42,327 nt of DNA from Massilia cavernae (GTDB lineage: Bacteria > Pseudomonadota > Gammaproteobacteria > Burkholderiales > Burkholderiaceae_D): positions 1 to 42,327 of the forward strand of contig NZ_QYUP01000152.1 in assembly GCF_003590855.1 (NCBI RefSeq). Reading direction: 5' to 3'. Made by a program: the position numbers and the translations under genes. Position 1 is the stretch's first letter; every line of letters begins with the position of its first letter. Below, in pieces: positions 27,687 to 34,561 of this stretch. The notes under the pieces are model-generated. The model had not been told where the DNA came from and searched no databases. It saw only the letters and a program-made list of their open reading frames with translations.

Positions 27687-29323
27687 GAGGGTGTCGCAAA
27701 ACGTTTTTCTGCGATCACATCAGGCCCGGGCGATGTTGTGGTTGAGGACGCAAGCCAAAAAAACGCGGCATGCGGCCGAAAAAACGTATGCGCCCCTCTG
27801 AGCGCGTATGGAACGGCGTAAAAGTAGAAAAACAGCGCCCTCAGCAGGGCAACCGCTCTGGACAAGTTGTACGCCATGACATGTAAGGCAAATTCGCGCT
27901 TGACCGCCTGTAGCCCACGTCGGCGAAAGCGATCCAGGCCCTGCTGACCGCGCAGGCTGCTGAACACTGGTTCGACGATCGCCTTGCGCTGGCTGAAAAT
28001 GTAGCGCGCCTGGCGATGCTGCATCACGAGACGAAGCGCGTCCCGTTGTTCATCCTCGGGGTAGCGTTTGATGCGCCGCCCCTGCGCGGCCTTCGTACAG
28101 TTCGCACGCAGGCGGCAAGCTGTGCAGCTTGATGCCGCATACACGCTCACTGCCCGCGTGCGCGGTGTTTCTCCGCATTTGGAAATGAGGACCAAGGTTT
28201 GGCCGGCAGGGCATCGGTAAGTGTCGGTATGCGCGTCGTAGGTGAATGCGCTCTTGTGGTACAGCCCCTCCTCTTTGGTCTTGGCAGGCCACTGGCCCTC
28301 CGGACACAACAAGCTGATATCGCGTGTGAGCGTCGCGTCAATCACTTCATCATCGAAGTAGCCGGCGTCGAGCAGCAATTCCCTGACATCTTCTCCAGTC
28401 ACGCGTGCACTTTGATCGAGCATCGGTGCGATCACCTTCGTCTCGCTCGATGGATCGATTTCGAAGGCTGTGATGATTCTGTCTGGATTTGCCAGTACCG
28501 ATGGTTTGTACGACGCCGCAAACCCGTGTCCACGTTTCAGGCGCTGTACCATGGCCTCCGGTTCGCTGCCGCTGATACGCAAGGTCTCGACATTCTTGCC
28601 ATTGCTGCGGCGCGCAGTCTGGCGCTGCTCGAAGAGTTCCTGGCATCGCGCACTGCGTTCCTGTTCCTGCTGCGCCGCCTGATTCTCCGGTGTGCGTTCT
28701 ACGGCCTGGTGCGCCGCTGTTGCGCGCGCCTTGACGGCCTCTTCCTTGAGCAGATTGTAGTGCGAGCAAGCCGCTTCAATAACGGTGCCGTCACCGGCCA
28801 ACCGAGCGCTGCCAGAACCCGTCGCTTTCAAAATCGACCCGGTCAGCGATTCAAAGAAATCCCGGGTCAGCGACGCTTCATGCTGGACGATGAAGCGTCC
28901 GATGTTGGCATGGTCCGGCGCGATGCCGCCGGTCACCCACATGCATCCGAGATCGAGTCGCGCCAGCCGTTCCAATTCGCGCAGGGAATGCACCCCTTGC
29001 ATCACGCCGTACAGGATCAGGCCGACCATCAGTTGCGGCGCATAGGGAGCGCGGCCAGTTGCAGCGTAGCGCCGCTCAAACGCTTGCCAGTCTTGTGCTC
29101 CGAGCAGACGGGCCACGGTAAATGGAGCATGCTGGCCAGAACGCTTCAGATGTTCTTCCAGACGCATCGTCCCCAGGAAAATGGCGTTGGCATCGCCCGT
29201 CACGAAACGCCGACCGCTATGGACCGCCGTTTGCAGAGCCGGCGCATCCGAACCTGCCGGCACGCCGCCAAACAAATCGTACTGCGGAACGTCGGGCGAA
29301 GGTAATTTGCGGGTGCTGCTCAT
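27683..29323 (-). CDS. IS1182-like DDE transposase
   Basis: This is a 546-residue transposase. The N-terminal half has FTVARLLGAQDWQAFERRYAATGRAPYAP and LVQ-like helical sequence. The DDE core is visible as GDGTVIEAACSHYN (first Asp), LDAGYFDDEVI (second Asp) and SQRKAIVEPVFSSLRG (Glu), with a Cys-rich insertion (ASSCTACRLRANC). ATG 29323 (MSSTRKLP) is chosen; Met at 29344 is an alternative. The stop TGA lies in the duplicated target (27683-27685), outside the element proper, so the coding frame runs through the terminal repeat into host DNA. Confidence 0.9.
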   Translation of the reverse strand: MSSTRKLPSPDVPQYDLFGGVPAGSDAPALQTAVHSGRRFVTGDANAIFLGTMRLEEHLKRSGQHAPFTVARLLGAQDWQAFERRYAATGRAPYAPQLMVGLILYGVMQGVHSLRELERLARLDLGCMWVTGGIAPDHANIGRFIVQHEASLTRDFFESLTGSILKATGSGSARLAGDGTVIEAACSHYNLLKEEAVKARATAAHQAVERTPENQAAQQEQERSARCQELFEQRQTARRSNGKNVETLRISGSEPEAMVQRLKRGHGFAASYKPSVLANPDRIITAFEIDPSSETKVIAPMLDQSARVTGEDVRELLLDAGYFDDEVIDATLTRDISLLCPEGQWPAKTKEEGLYHKSAFTYDAHTDTYRCPAGQTLVLISKCGETPRTRAVSVYAASSCTACRLRANCTKAAQGRRIKRYPEDEQRDALRLVMQHRQARYIFSQRKAIVEPVFSSLRGQQGLDRFRRRGLQAVKREFALHVMAYNLSRAVALLRALFFYFYAVPYALRGAHTFFRPHAAFFWLASSTTTSPGPDVIAEKRFATPS

Positions 29324-29388
29324 TGTCGGTTCCTGGCATTTCATTCTGAGCAATATTTTATCGCGCAGAGGGCTTTTGCGACACCCTC
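27687..29388 (-). mobile_element. IS1182-family-like insertion sequence (1702 bp)
   Basis: The ends are inverted repeats of 15 bp (GAGGGTGTCGCAAAA at the left and its complement at the right), flanked by TCAA. The element holds one transposase in the reverse direction, opposite to the lactonase gene it interrupts. Family assignment rests on the transposase layout. The frame is intact, so it is a recent or active copy. Confidence 0.9.
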
Positions 29389-29392
29389 TCAA
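29389..29392. repeat. Target duplication, right, IS1182-like element
   Basis: TCAA, the partner of 27683-27686. Confidence 0.75.
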
Positions 29393-29912
29393 GGTGCGGG
29401 TGCCAAAGACGCTGGCGCAGCAGTTCAAGGCCATCGGCTATGAGCCGAAGGATGTGACCTACCTCGGCCTGTCGCACATGCATTTCGACCACATCGGCAA
29501 CGTCGGCCTGTTCCCGGCCTCGACCTTGCTGATGCAGGACGAGGAATACGAAGCGGCGTTCGGCCCGGACAGCGCCAAGTACGGTAACGACCCGGCCAGC
29601 TATCCGACGCTGAAGGCCAACCCGGTGACAAGGCTGTCGGGCGATCATGACGTATTCGGCGACGGCAGCGTGGTCATCAAGCGCACGGCAGGCCACACGC
29701 CGGGCCACCAGTCGCTGTTCCTGAAGCTGCCCAAGACCGGCAACATCCTGCTGTCGGGCGACCTGGCGCACTTCAGCAAGAACTGGAAGCACCGCCGGGT
29801 GCCGAGCTTTAACTTCGACAAGGAAATGTCGGTCAAGGCGATGGACGACATGGCGAAGTTTATCAAGGACAACAAGGCGACTTTGTGGATCCAGCACGAC
29901 CTGGAGCAGAAC

Positions 29913-29920
29913 GCAAAAAT
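29913..29920. repeat. Target site duplication, left, IS66 copy 2
   Basis: GCAAAAAT directly before the element is repeated at 31710-31717. It falls within the A-K-I codons of the lactonase gene. Confidence 0.92.
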
Positions 29921-29928
29921 GTAACTGT

Positions 29929-30192
29929 TCAGCCTGAATGACCAAAGCAATCCGCGTCATTCGCATCGGTGAAAGCGATGTCGCCTGGTTCGGCCTCCGC
30001 AATGCATTCCCACAGCCCGTCTTGATGCAGCGCGATCGAGTCTGCATTTCGCAAGTAGAACTCATCGGAATGCAGGCCGTCGATCAGGACCGGACGACGC
30101 ACGCGCTTTTGTTTTCCGTTGATGAAGATAGTCATGAACTGCGCCTTCTCCCTCTTCTGGGCGGCGGTCAGTTTGCGCTTCGGTTTGGCCAT
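29929..30192 (-). CDS. IS66-associated small protein of unknown function
   Basis: This 87-residue frame lies 32 bases downstream of the transposase in the same direction. The N-terminus is basic (MAKPKRKLTAAQKREKAQFM). A core follows (FINGKQKRVRRPVLIDGLHS, then EFYLRNADSIALHQDGLWECI), then an acidic tail. Its TGA lies inside the terminal repeat. The same frame exists, frameshifted, in copy 1 with only a few substitutions, which suggests it belongs to the element. It is not TnpA or TnpB in any way I recognise. No function is proposed. Confidence 0.7.
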   Translation of the reverse strand: MAKPKRKLTAAQKREKAQFMTIFINGKQKRVRRPVLIDGLHSDEFYLRNADSIALHQDGLWECIAEAEPGDIAFTDANDADCFGHSG

Positions 30193-30224
30193 GGGATTGA
30201 TTGCGATTGCTGACTGTTCGGCCG

Positions 30225-31637
30225 CTACGCAGCTGGCATGATCGGATCGCCAGCAAATGCGCGGCGCAGCACTTCCAACATGCTGTATCCCTGTTTGCGT
30301 AGCGTGTCGAGGCAGGAGCGAATGATGCAGAAATTGTCGGCGCCAGCAATGGTGCGGAAGCAGCCCGATATTTTTTGCTTGACCTTGGGCATGCGGACGG
30401 CCCGTTCGGCAATATTGTTGGAGAACGGAACGGTCGGATCGGCGATGAAGCGCAAGATGGCGTCGGCGTGCAGCCGGAAGCGGCGCAGCAGGTTGTGGGC
30501 GTCGGACTGTTTGCAGCGACCGGATTTTCCGTCGGGCTTGAGTTGGGGAGGGTTCAGTTGTTCGCCTTGGCGCACGATGTCGTTGTAGACGGTGGTGAAG
30601 GCGGCGATGGCATCGGCATCAAATGGCCGGCCCTGCTGTCGCGCCGCCGCGCTCAGTCGTTGGGCGTTGAGCAGCAGTTCCGTCATGGCGGTCGGCCATT
30701 GCTGGCCAGTCACTTCCTGCGCATACACCAGTTCTCGAAGGAGATGGGCATTGCACAAGGCATGCAGGCCATCGTCGAGTTTCCAGTATGGGGCCCAGCA
30801 ATCATGCACCAGAACGCCGATGCGTTTGGGGAGAATGCCATGCGCGACGATGGCGTCCAAGCCGCGCTTTGCGTGCATGCCATACCAGGTCAGTTCCGCC
30901 GTGGCCGCCACATGCATCCAGTGCAGTTTGCCGTCGACGCGCAAGCCCGATTCGTCGGCGCACAGCACTGGCGCGTGGTGCAATTGCCGCGCTATCAGGT
31001 CGGCTGTGCCCTGCAGGGCCAGGCTCGCTTCGCCAACCCAGGCAAGCAGGGTTGCCGGCGACACAGACAAGCCCGTCATCTCGCCAATCAACTCGGCGGC
31101 GCGGGCATATGGCAGCATCTGGCCCTGGGTCAGATGCACCCCCAGTGCGCGCACGTTCGGGCCGTATTGCGCGAGGTCGCCGACCGCAGCGGGGAAGACG
31201 CTGTCGTGCCGCTGACCGCAGGCGCAGACCACCGTGTAGACACGGTGTTCCACCACCTCGAAACACATCGTCGGCACATCGAATACCTGACGGCGCTCCA
31301 GCACGTGCGCCTGTTCGAGCGCCAGCGCACTGTGGCAGCGGTTGCAATGCGACGGCGGAGGATGATCCTTCGTGCTGGTGGGCTCGGCCACCCGCTTGAG
31401 GGTACTGCCTTTATGGCCCGGCTGGCCGCCAACCGCCTTGCCCGACTTGCCGCGCAAGGAACTGGTCTTCTGCTTCTTGGCCAGTCCATCCGAGGATGGT
31501 GGCTTGCTCGAATTCTGGCTGTTCATGCCCAGCTTTGCTTCGACCGCATCCAAGCGCGAAAACAGCGCGTCGATGAGTCTGTCCTTGTCCTGATGGGACA
31601 ACTGCGTGAGGTCGGGACGGGGCGGTTTCGGTGGCAT
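30225..31637 (-). CDS. tnpC: IS66 TnpC transposase, intact
   Basis: This 470-residue transposase has a coiled-coil N-terminus (DKDRLIDALFSRLDAVEAKL), a Pro/Lys linker with GGQPGHKG, a zinc-binding region (CNRCHSAL and later CACGQRH), and the DDE core: CADESGLRV (first Asp), VHDCWAPY (second Asp) and NNIAERAVRM (Glu), ending SGCFRTIAGADNFC. ATG 31637 (MPPKPPRP) is preferred; a TTG at 31655 would add six residues. No tnpA or tnpB accompanies it, as in ISBst12-like IS66 members. Confidence 0.94.
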   Translation of the reverse strand: MPPKPPRPDLTQLSHQDKDRLIDALFSRLDAVEAKLGMNSQNSSKPPSSDGLAKKQKTSSLRGKSGKAVGGQPGHKGSTLKRVAEPTSTKDHPPPSHCNRCHSALALEQAHVLERRQVFDVPTMCFEVVEHRVYTVVCACGQRHDSVFPAAVGDLAQYGPNVRALGVHLTQGQMLPYARAAELIGEMTGLSVSPATLLAWVGEASLALQGTADLIARQLHHAPVLCADESGLRVDGKLHWMHVAATAELTWYGMHAKRGLDAIVAHGILPKRIGVLVHDCWAPYWKLDDGLHALCNAHLLRELVYAQEVTGQQWPTAMTELLLNAQRLSAAARQQGRPFDADAIAAFTTVYNDIVRQGEQLNPPQLKPDGKSGRCKQSDAHNLLRRFRLHADAILRFIADPTVPFSNNIAERAVRMPKVKQKISGCFRTIAGADNFCIIRSCLDTLRKQGYSMLEVLRRAFAGDPIMPAA

Positions 31638-31709
31638 GACAACATGATGCGGCAACTGTACAAAGTTTACAACCGCTGATTGCTTCGGTCATTCAGGCTG
31701 AACAGTTAC

Positions 31710-31717
31710 GCAAAAAT
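31710..31717. repeat. Target site duplication, right, IS66 copy 2
   Basis: GCAAAAAT, matching 29913-29920. It is followed by the orphaned lactonase tail codons for KHVPKYYE and TAA. Confidence 0.92.
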
Positions 31718-31748
31718 CAAACACGTGCCGAAGTACTACGAATAAGGC

Positions 31749-31782
31749 AAAAAAAATCCCGCACACGCTGCGGGATTTTTTT
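31749..31782 (+). terminator. Intrinsic terminator after the lactonase gene
   Basis: The stem ATCCCGCA/TGCGGGAT has a 5-base loop and is flanked by an A-run before and a T-run after, so it can work in both directions. It lies 4 bases after the original TAA of the lactonase and is now cut off from most of that gene by the IS66 element. Confidence 0.88.
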
Positions 31783-32526
31783 CGGGCAGGCTGCCGCCGC
31801 CAGTTAGCATGTTGCGTTGCAGCAAAAATGACGGCTTTTGGTTCGTCTTATTTAACGATGGCGCCGTGGGTTCTCCAACGCCCGTTCGATTGAGGCAGGC
31901 GCCTTATCGACCATTTCTCAGCGTAAATTTTGTGTCGAAATATGCCGCTGCGACGCGGAAAATTCCTACCGGTGTTATTCTCTGTCTTGCGTCAACAAAC
32001 CGAGGCAGTACGCATCATCCGACAGGTCGATGAGACCGCCAAGATGGTCTTCCTGCGGGGCAAAACCAGGATTCAGGAAACGTTGGAAGAATGCAAATAA
32101 GCGGCTCATAACAGATCGTCCATTGAATAAGTAATACGATAATGGATCGGCTATCCTGACTCATCAAGTCTTGATACGAACTGTTACGAACTCGGCCATT
32201 TTTATCGCTTGGCCAATAATGTTTGCCAGCTTCACAATCCATTCAATTGCCGGTCTGTCCACAGCTGTTGCGCAGCACAATTTTTTCTCAAAAACAGTTT
32301 GCGTGCGCCTTTTTTTTGAGGGTATAGTCTCCACATCCCTCTTGCCTTCAAGCACTAGACAGATGGCAAGAAAACCATATCCGGGCCAGCTTTTCCCGGC
32401 ACATGTATAGCGACGTTGATGAACCAATATCGAGCGTTGCTGTCGCCACCGCGCCCCAGGCGCGCGGCATACACAAGCTACTAACGATGTTGCGGTACCT
32501 GCGTCCACTATTCATAAAGTCACTAC
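31783..32526. other. 744-bp AT-richer intergenic region
   Basis: No frame here looks like a real protein, and no RNA gene was recognised. The composition is clearly less GC-rich than the surrounding genes. Part of the 3' end probably holds the promoter and leader of the FtsH-like gene. Confidence 0.6.
32299..32328 (+). promoter_or_regulatory. Candidate promoter of the FtsH-like gene
   Basis: TTGCGT (32299-32304) and TATAGT (32323-32328) are 18 bases apart. The -10 is good and the -35 weak. It would give a leader of about 190 bases before the start at 32527. Confidence 0.35.
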
Positions 32527-34491
32527 ATGTCAAATCTCGCCAAACTCCAGGTCGCTTTCAAGAACGTCTACGTGCGCATCGGCGCCGGACTCCTTCTCGC
32601 CACTGTGATTGGCCTGGCCATCTACAAGAACGATGTGCCCCAGGACCCGAGCCCTGTGGTCTATTCGCAAAACATCTCCGAGATCACCGGCCTGGCCGCC
32701 CAGAAAGGGCGGCTGGACTACCTGATGGTGGCCAAGCCGCTGTCGGAAGCGCCGCGCTACATCTACAAGTTCAAGGACGCGCCGCAGCTGCACGTGGTCA
32801 AGGTGCCAAGCACCTCGCACCTGTCGCTCGAACGCGAAGTGCTGCTGAAGAACGCGATTCCCTATTCGATCGCCAAGGACGACTACCTGGCCTCGCGCAA
32901 GGCCGTGCTGCTGGATGAAGGCCAGAACGCCGCCACCGAACAGGCGCTGGCCTTCCTCAAGAAGCACGCGCTCGACATCGCCATCATTCTGCTGCTGATC
33001 TACGTGCTGAAGTTCGGCATTCCCGGCATGGGCGTGAGCGCCTCCGTGATCGCGCCGGACAAGCTCAAGGGCAGCATGGACGACCTGATCGGCATGGACG
33101 ACATCAAGCAGGAAGTGCTGCACCTGGAAGACATGATCCGCAACCGCGCGGAATACAAGTCGCACAATATCGACAAGCCGTTCAACGTGATGCTGACCGG
33201 GCCTGCGGGCACCGGCAAGACCAAGCTGGTCGGCTACCTCGCCAAGCGCCTGGACGTGCCGCTGATCCAGGCTTCCGGCTCGGCGCTGGAGTCGGGCTAC
33301 GTCGGCGGCGGCTCCAAGGCGCTGAACGCGCTGTACCGCAAGGCCTGCAAGCAGGGCAGCTGCATCATCTTCCTGGATGAAGCGCAAACCCTGTTCACCC
33401 CGCGCGGCCGCGGCGAAAAGAAATGGGAAGACGACACCGCCAACACCCTGCTGGGGCTGCTGGACGGCGTCAAGAGCGACAAGGGCGCGGGCGTGATCTG
33501 GGTGGTGGCGTCGAACTTCGACGACGCATCGACCGAGATGGACGAAGCGATGCTGCGCCGCTTCTCGGTGAAGATCAACTTCCGCCTGCCGAACAAGTCG
33601 GAGCGTAGCGAACTGCTGCGCACCTTCCTCAAGCGCAAGAAGGAAGGACTGGTCGATTGGAGCAAGCTCGACCTGGACCAGGTTGCCGAGATGACCGCCA
33701 ACCTGAGCCCGGCGCTTCTGGAGACCGTGGTCGAGCGCGCCAGCATGATCTCGATCCAGGAAAAGCTGATCATCGACACCGACCTGATGTTCCGCGCCTT
33801 CGAGCGCGCGACCCTGGGCCTGACCGACCGCGCCACCACGGCGGAAAAGCACAAGCAGCGCGAAAGGGTGGCGCTGCACGAGCTGGGCCACTTCTTCATG
33901 CAGATCGATCCCTACCTGCGGGCCGGCATGACGCTGGACGAGGTGAAGGAAAAGTCGCACCTGCTGAAGATCAGCACCGAATCGGTATCGAAGCTGGGCG
34001 CGCTGGGTTATGTGCTGCAGTCCGGCGACGACGTGTCGCTGCGCACGCTGGAAGAACTCGAGCGCGACGTGATCCAGCTGTACGGCGGCGTGGCGGCGGA
34101 AGAACTGTTCTACGGCGCGCGCGGCATTTCGGTGGGCAGCCAGAACGACATCGAAAAAGCGACCAAAATGCTGAACCTGATGGTCAACCGCCTGTCGATG
34201 TACTCGCGCTCGAAGATCGACTATTCGCAGCTGAAGCAGGAAGGCAGCGACAACCCGACGATCCGGCAGGTCGAGGAAAAGTCGGACGAGCTGTACAGCT
34301 ACACCCTGGGCGCAATCCGCGACTACAAGGCCGTGATCGAATCGCTCAAGGACACGCTGCTGGACCAGTACGTGCTGTCGAAGGATGCCGTGTTCGCGCT
34401 GCTGGAAGAGCGCCGCGAGCTGCTGATGGCGCACCTGACCGGCCCGCGCAACGCCGGCCTGCATCTCTGCACCGAGGGCGAAGCCGCCTGA
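32527..34491 (+). CDS. Divergent FtsH-like membrane AAA+ zinc metalloprotease
   Basis: This 654-residue protein has the FtsH order. TM1 (about 17-33), an external segment and TM2 (about 150-163) lead to an AAA+ domain with Walker A GPAGTGKT (225-232) and Walker B IIFLDEAQ (280-287). An M41 peptidase domain follows, with HELGH (451-455) and a likely third ligand Asp541 in SQNDIEKAT. The pore loop is YVGGG, not FVGVG. The second-region-of-homology stretch reads MDEAMLRRFSVKI, lacking the usual LLRPGRFD. It is therefore a divergent paralogue, not the housekeeping FtsH. It probably degrades membrane or misfolded proteins, but its targets are unknown. It is a single-gene unit with its own terminator. 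Confidence 0.85.
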   Translation: MSNLAKLQVAFKNVYVRIGAGLLLATVIGLAIYKNDVPQDPSPVVYSQNISEITGLAAQKGRLDYLMVAKPLSEAPRYIYKFKDAPQLHVVKVPSTSHLSLEREVLLKNAIPYSIAKDDYLASRKAVLLDEGQNAATEQALAFLKKHALDIAIILLLIYVLKFGIPGMGVSASVIAPDKLKGSMDDLIGMDDIKQEVLHLEDMIRNRAEYKSHNIDKPFNVMLTGPAGTGKTKLVGYLAKRLDVPLIQASGSALESGYVGGGSKALNALYRKACKQGSCIIFLDEAQTLFTPRGRGEKKWEDDTANTLLGLLDGVKSDKGAGVIWVVASNFDDASTEMDEAMLRRFSVKINFRLPNKSERSELLRTFLKRKKEGLVDWSKLDLDQVAEMTANLSPALLETVVERASMISIQEKLIIDTDLMFRAFERATLGLTDRATTAEKHKQRERVALHELGHFFMQIDPYLRAGMTLDEVKEKSHLLKISTESVSKLGALGYVLQSGDDVSLRTLEELERDVIQLYGGVAAEELFYGARGISVGSQNDIEKATKMLNLMVNRLSMYSRSKIDYSQLKQEGSDNPTIRQVEEKSDELYSYTLGAIRDYKAVIESLKDTLLDQYVLSKDAVFALLEERRELLMAHLTGPRNAGLHLCTEGEAA

Positions 34492-34515
34492 GCGCACGCA
34501 ACAAGCTGAAACGAG

Positions 34516-34541
34516 AACGGGGCCCGCGGGCCCCGTTTTTC
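34516..34541 (+). terminator. Intrinsic terminator after the FtsH-like gene
   Basis: The strong GC palindrome AACGGGGCCC/GGGCCCCGTT is followed by a T-run. It lies between the FtsH-like gene and the convergent antiporter gene. Confidence 0.92.
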
Positions 34542-34561
34542 GTGAAGAACTCAGGAAGCAC

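Larger units (their letters stand above)
29921..31709 (-). mobile_element. IS66-family insertion sequence, copy 2 (1789 bp, intact)
   Basis: It has the same terminal repeats as the element at 2943-4722 (GTAACTGTTCAGCCTGAATG at both ends), flanked by the 8-bp duplication GCAAAAAT. The transposase and the small downstream frame are both open. It is inserted near the 3' end of the lactonase gene, in reverse orientation to it, and inverted relative to copy 1. Confidence 0.96.
27367..31745 (+). pseudogene. Periplasmic metallo-beta-lactamase-fold lactonase, interrupted by two insertion sequences
   Basis: The gene is in three pieces: 27367-27686, 29393-29920 and 31718-31745. Together they give 876 bases, or 291 codons plus TAA, in one open frame. 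The N-terminus has a signal peptide (cleavage near ALA-ANP) and then LRLYVFDCGTVEVTD. The middle piece has the zinc motif SHMHFDH, then GHTPGHQ, SGDLAHF and WIQHD. These fit the AHL-lactonase-like (AttM/AiiA-type) branch, which opens lactone rings of quorum-sensing signals. The true tail KIKHVPKYYE lies beyond the IS66 copy. The IS1182-like insertion alone must abolish function. AGGAGA precedes the ATG. The substrate is inferred. Confidence 0.9.

Noticed and set aside
32164..32508. 114-residue reverse-strand frame upstream of the FtsH-like gene
   Set aside because: Low-complexity mixed content without a family match, and it would overlap the likely promoter and leader.
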